DNA from: Geobacillus sp. 46C-IIa
GTDB taxonomy: Bacteria; Bacillota; Bacilli; Bacillales; Anoxybacillaceae
DNA: 64,000 bases
Reading direction: 5' to 3'
NCBI RefSeq assembly: GCF_014679505.1
Contig: NZ_CP061474.1
Coordinates: 2,242,001 to 2,306,000 of the forward strand
Position numbers and translations under genes: made by a program. The notes below the pieces were generated by a model. The model saw only the letters and a list, made by a program, of their open reading frames with translations, had not been told where the DNA came from and ran no database searches. How positions within the stretch are numbered: the first letter of the stretch is position 1; every line of letters starts with the position of its first letter. Below, piece by piece: positions 27,611-37,512 of this stretch.

Positions 27611-27943
27611 TTAATCGAGCTCATCAAGCTCGTTGACTAGCGCCGCCAATTCAGCATCGGTGCTATAATGTTGGCGAACGTAGTCTTTTAGTCGCCCAAT
27701 GAGCCGCTGTCGCCGTTCATATTTTTGCAGCAGTCCGAGTTTTTCCTCATATTGCTCCAGCATCGCTTCCGTGCGCCGGATATTATCGTACACCGCCTGG
27801 CGGCTCACCTCATATTGTTCGGCAATTTCCCCGAGGGAGTAGTCGTCCAAGTAGTAAAGCGCCATGTAATTGCGCTGTTTCGGTGTCAGCAGCGCTTGAT
27901 AGAAATCGTACAAATAGTTCATGCGCATCGTTTTTTCGAGCAC
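27611..27943 (-). CDS. ylxM: YlxM, SRP-associated helix-turn-helix protein
   Basis: A 110-residue member of the UPF0122/YlxM family. The HTH is [20 protein letters not shown] (about 33-52) followed by a helical tail ([20 protein letters not shown]). YlxM homologues in streptococci modulate SRP GTPase activity. GTG 27943 is the start with GAGGGAGGGAG upstream. It is co-transcribed with ffh from a strong upstream promoter. Confidence 0.93.
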   Translation of the reverse strand: MLEKTMRMNYLYDFYQALLTPKQRNYMALYYLDDYSLGEIAEQYEVSRQAVYDNIRRTEAMLEQYEEKLGLLQKYERRQRLIGRLKDYVRQHYSTDAELAALVNELDELD

Positions 27944-27990
27944 CGGACTCTCCCTCCCTCATTGTTAAGTGAAAATCCTTTACAAGAGTG

Positions 27991-28019
27991 AGTGTACTTT
28001 GTTTCCCGGCAATTGTCAA
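27991..28019 (-). promoter_or_regulatory. sigma-A promoter of ylxM-ffh
   Basis: A perfect TTGACA (28019-28014), a 17-nt spacer and TACACT (27996-27991), 48 nt upstream of ylxM and downstream of the ftsY terminator. Confidence 0.8.
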
Positions 28020-28055
28020 GATAACGCCCATTCGTTTTGTTTCACTTCCTTGTCG

Positions 28056-28092
28056 CAACAAAAGCAGGGCTGGCGGCGATGGCCGCCAGCCC
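28056..28092 (-). terminator. Rho-independent terminator after ftsY
   Basis: A perfect 11-bp stem GGGCTGGCGGC / GCCGCCAGCCC with a 4-nt loop, then TGCTTTTGTTG on the minus strand. It lies about 120 nt past the ftsY stop; the stretch between holds no gene. Confidence 0.85.
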
Positions 28093-28213
28093 CGACGAGA
28101 AGCGGATGCCGTTTCAGTGCGGGCCGCCCCGCTGCCGAAAAACGATATGATCCGGCAAGCAGCATCTTGCTTTGAACCGGCTGCTTGCACGATGACTTGC
28201 GAACAAGGCGGCG

Positions 28214-29203
28214 TTATTGTTCATCAAACAACCCGGCAAACAGCCCGTAAACGTATTTTTCCGGATCAAACGGCTGCAAGTCGTCCATTTTTTCGCCGAG
28301 GCCGACAAATTTCACCGGGATGGCAAGCTCGTTGCGAATGGCAAGCACGATGCCGCCTTTCGCCGTGCCGTCGAGCTTCGTCAACACAATGCCGGTGACA
28401 TCGGTCGCTTCCTTAAACAGCTTCGCCTGGCTCATGGCGTTTTGTCCGGTCGTCGCATCGAGCACAAGCAGCACTTCATGCGGCGCGCCCGGAATTTCGC
28501 GGCTGATGACGCGCTTCACTTTTTCAAGCTCCTTCATTAAATTCACTTTGTTTTGCAGCCGCCCGGCTGTATCGCATAACAATACATCGACGCCGCGCGC
28601 CTTTGCCGCTTGGATCGCGTCGTACATGACCGCTGCCGGGTCAGAGCCGGCCGCTTGCTTAATGACGTCGACACCGACGCGCTCGCCCCACACCTCGAGC
28701 TGCTCGATCGCCCCAGCGCGGAACGTGTCACCGGCGGCCAACAGCACCGATTTTCCTTCCGATTTCAGCTTATGGGCAAGTTTTCCGATCGTCGTCGTTT
28801 TGCCGACGCCGTTGACGCCGACGAACAAAATGACGGTCAGCCCGCCTTCTTGCATAGTTAAGGCGGCCAGTTCCTCATCGCCGGCGCCGGCGCGATAAAT
28901 GTCGATGAGCTTCTCGGCGATGACGTCGCGCATTTGCGCCGAGTCTTGAATGTTGCGGCGCTTCACTTCCATTTTCAGCTCGTCAACCAACTCCATGACG
29001 GTCGCGACGCCGACATCGGCGGCGATTAAAATTTCCTCGAGCTCTTCAAAAAACTCTTCATCCACTTTCCGGTAGCGGGCGATCAGATCGTTCACCTTTC
29101 CGGCAAGCGAATCGCGCGTTTTTGACAGCCCTTCTTTAAACTTTTCGGTGACGGCATCGGCTTGTTTCGTCCATTTTTCTTTCAACTTTTGAAAAAAGCC
29201 CAT
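28214..29203 (-). CDS. ftsY: Signal recognition particle receptor FtsY
   Basis: A 329-residue SRP receptor GTPase with a short N-terminal amphipathic helix (MGFFQKLKEKWTKQADAVTE) instead of the long acidic domain of E. coli. G motifs: VGVNGVGKTTTIGKLAHKL, LLCDTAGRLQNKVNLMKEL, VLTKLDGTAKGGIVLAIRNE, and FVGLGEKMDDLQPFDPEKYV. The gene begins 18 nt after the smc stop and shares its transcript. Confidence 0.98.
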   Translation of the reverse strand: MGFFQKLKEKWTKQADAVTEKFKEGLSKTRDSLAGKVNDLIARYRKVDEEFFEELEEILIAADVGVATVMELVDELKMEVKRRNIQDSAQMRDVIAEKLIDIYRAGAGDEELAALTMQEGGLTVILFVGVNGVGKTTTIGKLAHKLKSEGKSVLLAAGDTFRAGAIEQLEVWGERVGVDVIKQAAGSDPAAVMYDAIQAAKARGVDVLLCDTAGRLQNKVNLMKELEKVKRVISREIPGAPHEVLLVLDATTGQNAMSQAKLFKEATDVTGIVLTKLDGTAKGGIVLAIRNELAIPVKFVGLGEKMDDLQPFDPEKYVYGLFAGLFDEQ

Positions 29204-29221
29204 GAAGGCTCCTCCTTTCCA

Positions 29222-32200
29222 CTATGACTGCACAAGCTGCTTCGAATCTTCAAGGCGAACGGAAACGAGCTTCGAGACGCCCGATTCCTGCATTGTGACG
29301 CCATAAAGCACGTCGGCCTCTTCCATCGTCCCTTTTCGATGGGTGATGACGATAAACTGCGTTTGCCTGCTAAACTGTTTTAAATATTGCGCGTACCGCT
29401 GTACGTTCGCCTCGTCGAGCGCTGCCTCGACTTCGTCAAGAACGCAAAACGGCACCGGGCGCACTTTTAAAATAGAAAACAAAAGGGCGATTGCCGTCAG
29501 CGCCCGCTCGCCGCCAGAGAGCAAGCTTAAATGCTGCAGCTTTTTCCCGGGCGGCTGGGCGACGATGTCGACTCCGGTTTCTAGCAGGTCGCTCGGATCG
29601 GTCAGCCGCAAATCGGCGCGGCCGCCGCCAAACAGCTCGCGGAACACCTCGCCAAACTGAGCGCGGATTTGTTCAAACGTCGAGAAAAACCGTTTTTTCA
29701 TTTCCCCATCCATTTCGTCAATCACTTGGTGAAGCGTCGCTTTCGCTTCTTCGAGGTCGGTTTTTTGCTCGCTTAAAAAGCGGTGCCGCTCGGAAACGCG
29801 CTCATATTCGTCGATCGCCCCTAAATTGACAGTGCCAAGCTCATCAATGGCGCGCTTGATGAGCTTCACCCGCTTGCGCGCCTCCTCGGCCTCGATATGA
29901 AGCGGGTACGCGGAACGGGCCGCATCAAACGACAGCCCGTACTCTTCACGGAGGCGGGCAAGCAAGTTGTCGAGTTCCACATCCAGCCGGTTCAGCTTCA
30001 CTTCCTCATCTTTCACCGCCTCGGCGAGCTGTTTATGCTGCCGCTTCGCTTCTTTCCATTCCCGCTCCAAATGCTCGAGCCGCCCTTGGCAGTCAAGCCG
30101 CTGCTCGCGGCGGCTGGCGATCAGTTCAATCGTTTTTTGCTTGTCTTCCAGTTTTTGCTGACGCTGCGCTTCGAGTTCGTCCTCGTTCCACGCCGGTGCG
30201 TTCATTTCCGCGGCCAAAGCGGCCCGCTCCTGTTCGGCTGCCCGAAGCTCGCCGTCGGTTTCCGCCAGTTCGGCTTCCAACTCCTCCGCTTTCCGGCGCG
30301 CGTGCTTCACCCGCTCCCTCGTTTCCGCCAAGGCGATTTTTTCCTCGGTGATCGCCGCCTGAAGCGCCTCTTTTGTCGTTTGTTCCGTCTGTTTTTGCGC
30401 CTGCAGCCGGCCGATGTCCCTATCGATCGCCTGCAGCTTCTCGGCCAGCTGCTGAAGCTGCCCGTCAATGGCGTGCAGGCGGTTGTTCAGCTCCGCGATT
30501 TCACGCTCATCGTTTGCTTTTTCTTCGTCATATAAGGCGAGCCGCTCATCGATTCGCTTTTTTTGCCATTCGAGTTCGCGCTGCTCATCTTTTTGTGCCT
30601 GCATCGCCTGCTGCAACCCCGAGAGCTCTTGCTCGAGCGCGGCCGCCTCTGCTTCCCGTTCCGCCCGTTCGCGCTGTTTCGCCGCGATGTCGCGCTCAAG
30701 CTGCGCGATTTTTTCATCCATTTCCTGTAGTTTCACCGCAAGCGTTTCGAGCTCGCGGTTTCGGCTTAATAGGGAGGCCGCCTTTTTCGCCGCCCCGCCG
30801 CCCGTCATGGCCCCGCCCGGGCTGACGACATCGCCGTCGAGCGTCACGAGCCGGTAGCGATAATGGAGAAGCTTTGCCAGCTCGTTTGCCCCTTTTAAGT
30901 CAACCGTCACGATGACGTGGCCGAGCAAATGGGCGATCGCCGCCGCATACGCGCGCTCACACTCGACGAGCTCGCTCGCAACGCCGACAAACGCCGGGTG
31001 GCCGCTAACCGCCGCCCGCTCTCGTTCGGAAAGGGAGCGCGCCTGGATGACCTCAAGCGGCAAAAACGTCGCCCGTCCGTAGCCGTTCGCCTTCAAATAA
31101 TGAATGGCTTGCCGCGCCGCCGATTCGCTGTCGACGACAATGTGCTGCATCGCCCCGCCGAGCGCCGTTTCGATCGCGGTTTCGTAGCGGTCTGGGACGC
31201 GGATGAGCTCAACGACCGCACCGTGAATGCCAGGCAGCCGGCCGCGCGCTTTTAATACTTCTTTCACCCCTTGAAAAAAGCCGGCGTAATCGTGCTGCAT
31301 CTCTTCAAGCCATTGCTGGCGCGCCTTTGCCTGTTGCCGATATTGGCGCGCTTGATGGAGCAGCGTTTCTTTCTGTTCAAGCTCCGTTTTTTGCGCCTTA
31401 AGCGCGGCAGCGAGGGCGGCTTGTTTGTCGCGCGCTTCGGCCATGGCCCGTTCGAGGCGGGATTGCTCGGCGGATAAAGCCATCCGCTTTCGCTCGAGCT
31501 GTTCGCGTTCGGCGAGATGATGGCCGTTCGCTTCCGCCAGCGACGCCTGCTTGGCGCGCAGCCTGCTGATCGCTTGCTCTACATGCATACGCTCGTTTTT
31601 CAACACCGCCTGTTCGTGGACAAGGTCAATGTAGTCGCTCTTTCGCTGTTCAATTTCTTCGTCAATATCCATCTCATACGCCGAAAGCGACGCCTGCTTC
31701 TCTTTCAACGCTTTCTCAAGCGCCGCGGCGGCTGTCTCGAGCTCGGCGAGCGCTGCCTGCTCCGAATGGAGCTGTTCCGTGAGGCGGCGCCGTTTCGCCG
31801 CTAGGGCAGCGGTCGCTTCATCGAGCTGCGCGATTCGTTTGGCGGCATGTTTTTTCCGCTCTTTCAGCACTTCTTTCCGCCCTTCCAGCTTTTCAAGCTC
31901 CTCGCTCGCTAAGAGGAGCACTTGCTGCAAGCCGTCGACGGATTCGTCAATAGCGGTGATTTGGTCGCGCAACTGCTCAATGTCCGCTTCCATTTTTTGC
32001 AACACCGCCGCCAGCGCCCCTTCGTCTTGCTGGTGCTGATCAAACGCTGCCTTCAGCTCGTTCCATTGCTCATACAGCTGCTCGATGTCGTGCACCATGA
32101 GCGCCACTTCAAACCGCTCGAGCTCCTCCCGTTTCTCCAAATATTCTTTGGCGGCCGACGCCTGCATCCGGAGCGGTTCAAGCTGCTGCTCAAGCTCGTG

Positions 32201-32785
32201 CAAAATGTCGTTGATGCGGTGCAAGTTATCTTGCGTTTCCGCCAGTTTCGTCTCCGCCTTTTTTTTTCGCAGCTTATATTTCAAGACGCCGGCTGCTTCT
32301 TCAAAAATCGTGCGCCGCTCTTCCGGCTTGCTGCTTAAAATTTCTTCGACCCGGCCTTGGCCGATGATCGAAAACGCCTCCTTGCCGAGCCCGGAGTCGA
32401 GAAACAAGTCGACAATATCTTTAAGGCGGCACGGCTGACGGTTGATGAAAAATTCGCTTTCCCCGGAGCGATAGACGCGCCGGGTTACGCTGACTTCCTG
32501 GTACTCTAACGGCAAAAAGCCGTCCTCGTTATCAAGCGTGATCGTCACTTCGGCCACGTTGAGCGGCTTGCGCGAATCGCTGCCGGCGAAAATGACGTCT
32601 TCCATTTTCGCGCCGCGCAGCGACTTCGCGGACTGTTCTCCGAGCACCCAACGGATCGCATCCGTAATGTTGCTTTTGCCGCTTCCGTTCGGGCCGACGA
32701 CCGCCGTCACGCCGGGAACGAAGTCAATCGATACGCGATCGGCGAACGATTTGAAGCCGATCACATCCAACCGTTTGAGGAACAT
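29222..32785 (-). CDS. smc: Chromosome condensation ATPase Smc
   Basis: A 1187-residue SMC. Walker A VVGPNGSGKSNITDAIRWVL at about 30-49, two long coiled-coil arms, a hinge at about 500-660 with GGAMQHIVVDSESAARQAIH and GDVVSPGGAMTGGGAAKK, signature LLSGGERALTAIALLFS and Walker B PFCVLDEVEAALDEANVQRY. It works with ScpA/ScpB to organise the chromosome. ATG 32785 follows GGTGAGG; 47 open codons upstream are untranslated leader. It lies between rnc and ftsY as in B. subtilis. Confidence 0.98.
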   Translation of the reverse strand: MFLKRLDVIGFKSFADRVSIDFVPGVTAVVGPNGSGKSNITDAIRWVLGEQSAKSLRGAKMEDVIFAGSDSRKPLNVAEVTITLDNEDGFLPLEYQEVSVTRRVYRSGESEFFINRQPCRLKDIVDLFLDSGLGKEAFSIIGQGRVEEILSSKPEERRTIFEEAAGVLKYKLRKKKAETKLAETQDNLHRINDILHELEQQLEPLRMQASAAKEYLEKREELERFEVALMVHDIEQLYEQWNELKAAFDQHQQDEGALAAVLQKMEADIEQLRDQITAIDESVDGLQQVLLLASEELEKLEGRKEVLKERKKHAAKRIAQLDEATAALAAKRRRLTEQLHSEQAALAELETAAAALEKALKEKQASLSAYEMDIDEEIEQRKSDYIDLVHEQAVLKNERMHVEQAISRLRAKQASLAEANGHHLAEREQLERKRMALSAEQSRLERAMAEARDKQAALAAALKAQKTELEQKETLLHQARQYRQQAKARQQWLEEMQHDYAGFFQGVKEVLKARGRLPGIHGAVVELIRVPDRYETAIETALGGAMQHIVVDSESAARQAIHYLKANGYGRATFLPLEVIQARSLSERERAAVSGHPAFVGVASELVECERAYAAAIAHLLGHVIVTVDLKGANELAKLLHYRYRLVTLDGDVVSPGGAMTGGGAAKKAASLLSRNRELETLAVKLQEMDEKIAQLERDIAAKQRERAEREAEAAALEQELSGLQQAMQAQKDEQRELEWQKKRIDERLALYDEEKANDEREIAELNNRLHAIDGQLQQLAEKLQAIDRDIGRLQAQKQTEQTTKEALQAAITEEKIALAETRERVKHARRKAEELEAELAETDGELRAAEQERAALAAEMNAPAWNEDELEAQRQQKLEDKQKTIELIASRREQRLDCQGRLEHLEREWKEAKRQHKQLAEAVKDEEVKLNRLDVELDNLLARLREEYGLSFDAARSAYPLHIEAEEARKRVKLIKRAIDELGTVNLGAIDEYERVSERHRFLSEQKTDLEEAKATLHQVIDEMDGEMKKRFFSTFEQIRAQFGEVFRELFGGGRADLRLTDPSDLLETGVDIVAQPPGKKLQHLSLLSGGERALTAIALLFSILKVRPVPFCVLDEVEAALDEANVQRYAQYLKQFSRQTQFIVITHRKGTMEEADVLYGVTMQESGVSKLVSVRLEDSKQLVQS

Positions 32786-32925
32786 GGTCTGGTGCCTCAC
32801 CATCTTTCCGCTGTAATCCGTTGTGAACATCCCCTCCCGCCGGACAGGACGGCGGACGAGGAGATTGTATCTTTTATCACTATACCATACAAAGACAAAA
32901 AAAACGCTAATAGGAAAAATGTTCA
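32786..32925 (-). other. smc 5' region: candidate extended -10 promoter and leader hairpin
   Basis: An extended -10 TGG-TATAGT (32887-32879) lies about 95 nt upstream of the smc start with no good -35. Downstream a GC-rich hairpin CCGCCG / CGGCGG is possible in the leader, near 32837-32855. Because an efficient terminator follows rnc, smc-ftsY probably starts here. Confidence 0.4.
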
Positions 32926-32956
32926 TAGAAAAAGACTGACGTCAAGCGCCAGCCTT
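32926..32956 (-). terminator. Rho-independent terminator immediately after rnc
   Basis: The stem AAGGCTGGCG / CGTCAGTCTT (10 bp, two G-U pairs) with loop CTTGA starts at the first base after the rnc TAG and is followed by TTTTTC on the minus strand. Confidence 0.8.
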
Positions 32957-33697
32957 CTATTGCCTGTCGGCGGCCCGCAGCGTTTCGAGCGCCATTTGCG
33001 CCGCATGCTGCTCCGCCTCTTTTTTCGAGCGGCCGACGCCGATGCCAAGTTCTTGGCCGTTCAGCGCCACCCGGGCGACAAATTCTTTGTTGTGGGCCGG
33101 TCCTTTTTCTTCCAAAATGGCGTATTCAAGCGTTCCGCTCCCGTCGCGTTGCACCAATTCCTGCAATTGGCTTTTAAAATCCATCACATGAGAAAAAGCA
33201 CCTTCGTCGATCTTCGGGAACATCGTTTGGCCTAAAAAACGAATGACCGCGTCCATTCCTTGGTCCAAATAAAGAGCGCCGATAAACGCCTCGAACACAT
33301 CAGCGAGCAGCGCCGGACGCGTCCGCCCGCCGGTCAGCTCTTCGCCTTTGCCGAGCAAAACAAGCTCGCCGAACGACAAAGCGTTGGCAAATTTCACAAG
33401 CGACGGCTCGCAGACGATGGCCGCCCTTAGCTTCGTCAATTGCCCTTCGCTCATATGCGGAAACTTTTGAAACAAATATTGGGAAACGGTCAGCTCCAGC
33501 ACGGCATCGCCTAAAAACTCGAGCCGCTCGTTGTCCTCATGGAGCCGCCGCCGATGCTCATTCACATACGATGAATGGGTGAACGCCTGCATCAACAGCC
33601 TTTCATTTTGGAAGGTGATGCCGATCTTCTTCTGCAGTTCTTGAAACTTCACCCGCCTTTTTTCATAAATGCGCTCTTTATCTTTTTGTTTTGACAT
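32957..33697 (-). CDS. rnc: Ribonuclease III
   Basis: A 246-residue dsRNA endonuclease. Signature [20 protein letters not shown], catalytic Asp/Glu region [18 protein letters not shown], and a C-terminal dsRNA-binding domain [20 protein letters not shown] to [20 protein letters not shown]. It processes rRNA precursors. Start ATG 33697 with GGAGGGC upstream is preferred over an in-frame start at 33727. Confidence 0.97.
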   Translation of the reverse strand: MSKQKDKERIYEKRRVKFQELQKKIGITFQNERLLMQAFTHSSYVNEHRRRLHEDNERLEFLGDAVLELTVSQYLFQKFPHMSEGQLTKLRAAIVCEPSLVKFANALSFGELVLLGKGEELTGGRTRPALLADVFEAFIGALYLDQGMDAVIRFLGQTMFPKIDEGAFSHVMDFKSQLQELVQRDGSGTLEYAILEEKGPAHNKEFVARVALNGQELGIGVGRSKKEAEQHAAQMALETLRAADRQ

Positions 33698-33747
33698 AAA
33701 AATGCCCTCCGACTTCGTTCCAGACAAACTGGCCGTATGCTATCTTT

Positions 33748-33778
33748 ATTATATCCGTTCGCCGCCCCGCTACGCCAA
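33748..33778 (-). promoter_or_regulatory. Candidate promoter of rnc
   Basis: A perfect TATAAT (33753-33748) lies 51 nt upstream of rnc; the best -35 is TTGGCG (33778-33773) at a long 19-nt spacing. It lies downstream of the acpP terminator. Confidence 0.5.
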
Positions 33779-33820
33779 CGGGGACGGTTTGCTTTCCCCC
33801 AGGAACTGCCGAGCATTCTT

Positions 33821-33860
33821 AAAAAAGCAGAGAAAGCCCCGTTCGGAGCAACGGGACTTT
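33821..33860 (-). terminator. Rho-independent terminator after acpP
   Basis: AAAGTCCCGTT / AACGGGGCTTT (11 bp, one G-U) with a 6-nt loop, followed by CTCTGCTTTTTT on the minus strand, 15 nt after the acpP stop. It ends the fapR operon. Confidence 0.8.
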
Positions 33861-33874
33861 GCAAAAAAGCGGCA

Positions 33875-34108
33875 TTACAGATGGCTTTTTATGTAGTTCA
33901 CAGCATCTCCGACTGTGACGATTTTTTCCGCTTCTTCATCGGAAATTTCCATGTTGAATTCATCTTCGAGCTCCATGACCAGTTCGACGATGTCGAGCGA
34001 GTCGGCGCCCAAATCATCTTTGAACGACGCCTCAAGCGTCACTTGTGATTCGTCAACCCCTAAGCGGTCGACAATAATTTTCGTTACACGCTCCAATACG
34101 TCTGCCAT
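33875..34108 (-). CDS. acpP: Acyl carrier protein
   Basis: A 77-residue acidic four-helix ACP. The phosphopantetheine attachment Ser is in [22 protein letters not shown] 34108 follows GGGAGGTG at 6-nt spacing; an upstream in-frame ATG (34117) overlaps the ribosome site and is rejected. It carries growing acyl chains in type II fatty acid synthesis and is the last gene of fapR-plsX-fabD-fabG-acpP. Confidence 0.98.
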   Translation of the reverse strand: MADVLERVTKIIVDRLGVDESQVTLEASFKDDLGADSLDIVELVMELEDEFNMEISDEEAEKIVTVGDAVNYIKSHL

Positions 34109-34168
34109 TGCGTTCACCTCCCTTCATGATTATAGTCCATTCGCCAAAAAAATACTAGAGGCGTTTGA

Positions 34169-34912
34169 CTATGGCATAACCATGCCGCCATCGACATGAA
34201 GCGTCTGGCCGGTCATATAGCCGGCCGCGTCCGAAGCGAGAAACGCGGCGACGCGGGCGACGTCACCCGGCTCGCCGAAGCGGGCGAGCGGAATTTGCTT
34301 TAACATTTCTTCTTTCAGCTCCGCGCTGAGCGCCTCCGTCATGTCGGTCGTAATAAATCCCGGCGCGATGGCGTTGACCGTAATGTTGCGGCTGGCGAGT
34401 TCACGCGCCGCCGTCTTCGTCAGCCCGATGACGCCGGCTTTGGCGGCAACGTAATTCGCCTGCCCGGGGTTGCCGATCACGCCGACGACCGAAGCGACGT
34501 TGATGATCCGCCCATAGCGCTGTTTCATCATCGGTCGTGTGACGGCCTTCGTACAAAGAAATACCCCTTTTAAGTTCGTGTTAATCACGGCATCCCATTC
34601 TTCTTCTTTCATCCGCATCAATAAATTGTCGCGCGTAATGCCGGCGTTGTTCACCAAAATGTCGAGGCGGCCAAATTGGTCGAGCACCGTTTTTACCATG
34701 CGCTCCACATCCTCGGCGCGGGCGACATCCGCCTGCACGGCGAACGCCTCGCGGCCAAGCGAACGGATCGTTTCGACAACTTCGTTCGCCTTTGCTTCGC
34801 TGCCGGCATAGTTGACGGCAACGTTCGCCCCTTGGCGGGCGAGCTCAAGAGCGACTGCCCGGCCGATGCCGCGCGACGCTCCGGTGACGAGGGCGATTTT
34901 TCCTTCGAGCAT
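34169..34912 (-). CDS. fabG: 3-oxoacyl-[acyl-carrier-protein] reductase FabG
   Basis: A 247-residue short-chain dehydrogenase. NADPH motif [38 protein letters not shown], catalytic Ser/Tyr/Lys in [20 protein letters not shown] and the following AKAG, and C-terminal [16 protein letters not shown]. It reduces 3-oxoacyl-ACP in each elongation cycle. The start is two bases after the fabD stop, implying coupling. Confidence 0.97.
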   Translation of the reverse strand: MLEGKIALVTGASRGIGRAVALELARQGANVAVNYAGSEAKANEVVETIRSLGREAFAVQADVARAEDVERMVKTVLDQFGRLDILVNNAGITRDNLLMRMKEEEWDAVINTNLKGVFLCTKAVTRPMMKQRYGRIINVASVVGVIGNPGQANYVAAKAGVIGLTKTAARELASRNITVNAIAPGFITTDMTEALSAELKEEMLKQIPLARFGEPGDVARVAAFLASDAAGYMTGQTLHVDGGMVMP

Positions 34913-34914
34913 CG

Positions 34915-35856
34915 TTATTCTCCTTTCAGCGCCGCAACGGCCGCTTCCAGGGAAGCAAGATCGTTTACCGCATAAACGCGGGCGTTGCGGTCGATTTTTT
35001 TCACGAGGCCGGACAACACTTTCCCCGGCCCAATTTCCACAAACGTGTCGACACCAAGCGCCAAAAGCGTGCGCACCGACTGCTCCCAGCGCACCGGCGA
35101 ATACAGCTGCTCAATAAGCAGGCGGGCGATGTCTTCTTTCTTCGTCACCGGCTCAGCAGTCACATTGGCGATTACCGGAATGTCGGCATCCCGGATGCTC
35201 AAGCCGGCAAGGACTTGTTGCAGCTGCTCCGATGCCGGTTTCATGAGCACGGAATGAAACGGCCCGCTCACCTCAAGCGGAATGACGCGCTTGGCGCCGC
35301 GCTCTTTTGCCAGCTGCCCCGCTTTTTCCACTCCCGCTTTCGAGCCGGAGATGACAATTTGCCCCGGGCAGTTGAAGTTGGCCGGCTCGACCGGATCGCC
35401 TTGGGCAGCAATTTCGTTCGTCACCGCCTCGAGCGCTTCCGCTTCCATTCCCAACACCGCAGCCATCGTACCTTCGCCGGCCGGCACCGCTTCGTCCATC
35501 AGTTCGCCGCGGCGGCGCACCGCGTAGACGGCGTCGGCAAACGACATGGCGCCGGCGGCGACGAGCGCTGTATATTCGCCTAAACTATGACCGGCGACAT
35601 AATGAGCCTTGAACCCGGCGGCTTTGACGAGCTCCAACAAAGCGATGCTCGCGGTCAAGAGCGCCGGCTGGGCGTTGTACGTGAGCGTCAACTCCTCTTG
35701 CGGCCCGTTGAACATGAGCGCTGAAAGCGGAAATCCGAGCCGTTCGTCGGCCGCTTCGATGACCGCTCGGGCGCGGGCGTCATGGTCGGCGGCGTCTTTC
35801 GCCATGCCGACCGTTTGTGATCCTTGACCTGGAAATAAAAAGGCGATTTTCCCCAT
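34915..35856 (-). CDS. fabD: Malonyl-CoA:ACP transacylase FabD
   Basis: A 313-residue acyltransferase. Oxyanion motif [16 protein letters not shown] at the start, nucleophile Ser in [20 protein letters not shown], and catalytic His in [18 protein letters not shown]. It loads malonyl groups on ACP. It lies between plsX and fabG in the FapR-controlled operon. Confidence 0.97.
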   Translation of the reverse strand: MGKIAFLFPGQGSQTVGMAKDAADHDARARAVIEAADERLGFPLSALMFNGPQEELTLTYNAQPALLTASIALLELVKAAGFKAHYVAGHSLGEYTALVAAGAMSFADAVYAVRRRGELMDEAVPAGEGTMAAVLGMEAEALEAVTNEIAAQGDPVEPANFNCPGQIVISGSKAGVEKAGQLAKERGAKRVIPLEVSGPFHSVLMKPASEQLQQVLAGLSIRDADIPVIANVTAEPVTKKEDIARLLIEQLYSPVRWEQSVRTLLALGVDTFVEIGPGKVLSGLVKKIDRNARVYAVNDLASLEAAVAALKGE

Positions 35857-35873
35857 TCCCGTTCCTCCTTGAT

Positions 35874-36860
35874 TTATGATGTCCGTTCCAGCTCCGCTTT
35901 GATCGTGCCGATCACGTCATTCGCCACCATTTCGCGCGCCTGGCGGACGGCGTGGAAAATGGCGTTCGCATCGGATGAACCGTGCGCTTTAATGACCGGA
36001 GCGTTCAAGCCAAACAGCGCTGCACCGCCGTATTCGGAGTAGTCCATCATCTTTTTCAGCCCGGAAAGCTTCGGCTTGAGCACAGCGGCGGCGAGTTTGG
36101 CCGCCACGCTGCTTGTCAGCGTCTGCTTGAGCAAAGAAAAGAGCGCCATCGCCGTCCCTTCAATCGTTTTTAAAGCGACATTGCCGGAAAAGCCGTCGGC
36201 GACGACGACATCGGCCACTCCTTGCAGCAAGTCGCGCGCTTCGACGTTGCCGATGAAATGAAGGTTCGTTTCTTTCAGCAGAGCAAACGCCCGCTTCATC
36301 GTTTCATTCCCTTTCTGGTCTTCTGTGCCGACATTGAGCAAACCGATGCGCGGATTCGCGATGCCCCGCACTTGCTTGGCGTACACATGCCCCATCAGCG
36401 CATATTGCTGCAAGTGTTCCGGGCGGGCGTCCACGTTGGCGCCGACGTCTAAAAAGACAAACCCTTTTCCGTCCACCGTCGGCAGCGTCGGCGCGAGCGC
36501 CGGCCGGTCGATGCCGGCTGCCCGTCCGACGACAAACAGCCCGGCGGCCATGAGCGCCCCGGTATTGCCGGCGGAAATGCAGGCGTCCGCGCGCCCTTCT
36601 TTCACCTCTTCGGCCATGCGCACCAGCGACGAATGTTTTTTGCGCCGCACCGCCCGCACCGGCTCATCGGTCGCTTCAATCACTTCATCAGCGTGGATGA
36701 TCGAAATGCGCTCCTCACTCGGCAAGTACGGGCGAATTTTCGCTTCATCGCCAATTAAGGTAATGCGAATATCGGAAAAATGCGCGGCGGCTCTTGCCGC
36801 ACCAAGCACGATTTCTTGCGGGGCATGGTCTCCCCCCATAGCGTCAATCGCGATGTTCAT
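35874..36860 (-). CDS. plsX: Phosphate acyltransferase PlsX
   Basis: A 328-residue enzyme making acyl-phosphate from acyl-ACP for PlsY in phospholipid synthesis. N-terminus [20 protein letters not shown]; other signatures [39 protein letters not shown] and [23 protein letters not shown] 36860 lies within the last codons of fapR (17-nt overlap), so translation is probably coupled. ATG 36872 is a less likely start, lacking a ribosome site. Confidence 0.96.
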   Translation of the reverse strand: MNIAIDAMGGDHAPQEIVLGAARAAAHFSDIRITLIGDEAKIRPYLPSEERISIIHADEVIEATDEPVRAVRRKKHSSLVRMAEEVKEGRADACISAGNTGALMAAGLFVVGRAAGIDRPALAPTLPTVDGKGFVFLDVGANVDARPEHLQQYALMGHVYAKQVRGIANPRIGLLNVGTEDQKGNETMKRAFALLKETNLHFIGNVEARDLLQGVADVVVADGFSGNVALKTIEGTAMALFSLLKQTLTSSVAAKLAAAVLKPKLSGLKKMMDYSEYGGAALFGLNAPVIKAHGSSDANAIFHAVRQAREMVANDVIGTIKAELERTS

Positions 36861-37440
36861 TGCTGTCGCCATCCTTTTTTTCCATGTTTGAGCGATACAT
36901 TTCGAACGTTCCCGAAAACACGAGCTCTTGGCCGACATAGCTGTTCACGTCAACGACCGTGCGCCCGCTCTTCGTTTTGCCGGTCACTTTCGCCTTCGCC
37001 ACGACCCGCTCGCCTTCTTTCACTTGACGCACGAAGCGGATCGTCGCTTTCGCCGTCAGCGCCAATTCGTCGTGGATGACGGCAACAGCAAGCGAATTCG
37101 CCTGGGCGAACAAATGGTGGCCGCGGGCGATGCGGGTGCGCCGAAAGACGTGTTCCTCTTTGACATCGAAAATCGAAATGGCGCTCGCGTCCGGCTCGAT
37201 GTCAATGATGTCACCAATCACTTCCTCAAGCGGCAACGCCCGCACTTTATCGGCGAACGACTGGCGGGCGACGTGTTTGATGCGCTCGCGCAGCTCGGGA
37301 ATGGACAACTCAAGCCGGTCGAGGCGGATCGTCTGCACGCTGACGGAAAATTTCTCCGCCAGCTCTTCGTCAGTCACAAACGGGTTTTCCCGGATCGTCT
37401 CCTGCAGCAGCCGTTGCCGTTCGCGTTTGCTTTTTCTCAT
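36844..37440 (-). CDS. fapR: Malonyl-CoA-responsive transcriptional repressor FapR
   Basis: A 198-residue repressor. N-terminal [23 protein letters not shown] (about 22-41) with the conserved linker helix [20 protein letters not shown]-terminal hot-dog domain that binds malonyl-CoA ([40 protein letters not shown]). It controls fatty acid and phospholipid genes, including its own operon. The ribosome site before ATG 37440 is weak (GGTG). Confidence 0.96.
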   Translation of the reverse strand: MRKSKRERQRLLQETIRENPFVTDEELAEKFSVSVQTIRLDRLELSIPELRERIKHVARQSFADKVRALPLEEVIGDIIDIEPDASAISIFDVKEEHVFRRTRIARGHHLFAQANSLAVAVIHDELALTAKATIRFVRQVKEGERVVAKAKVTGKTKSGRTVVDVNSYVGQELVFSGTFEMYRSNMEKKDGDSNEHRD

Positions 37441-37462
37441 CGATTTGTTACACCGTCCGATT

Positions 37463-37479
37463 CTATGACTAGGTACTAA
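37463..37479 (-). promoter_or_regulatory. FapR operator-like site
   Basis: TTAGTACCTAGTCATAG resembles the FapR 17-bp dyad (TTAGTACC then GGTACTAA-type half). The left half is perfect; the right half is degenerate. It lies 4 nt downstream of the fapR -10 box, over the predicted start, consistent with autorepression. Confidence 0.6.
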
Positions 37480-37483
37480 AGGT

Positions 37484-37512
37484 AATATATAATATCAAAA
37501 AACGGAATGCAA
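37484..37512 (-). promoter_or_regulatory. sigma-A promoter of the fapR operon
   Basis: TTGCAT (37512-37507), a 17-nt spacer and TATATT (37489-37484), with a FapR-like operator immediately downstream. Confidence 0.75.

Noticed and set aside
32786..32926. A 47-residue N-terminal extension of Smc
   Set aside because: SMC proteins begin MFLKRLDVIGFKSF with the ribosome site just upstream; the extension is leader DNA with promoter-like boxes.
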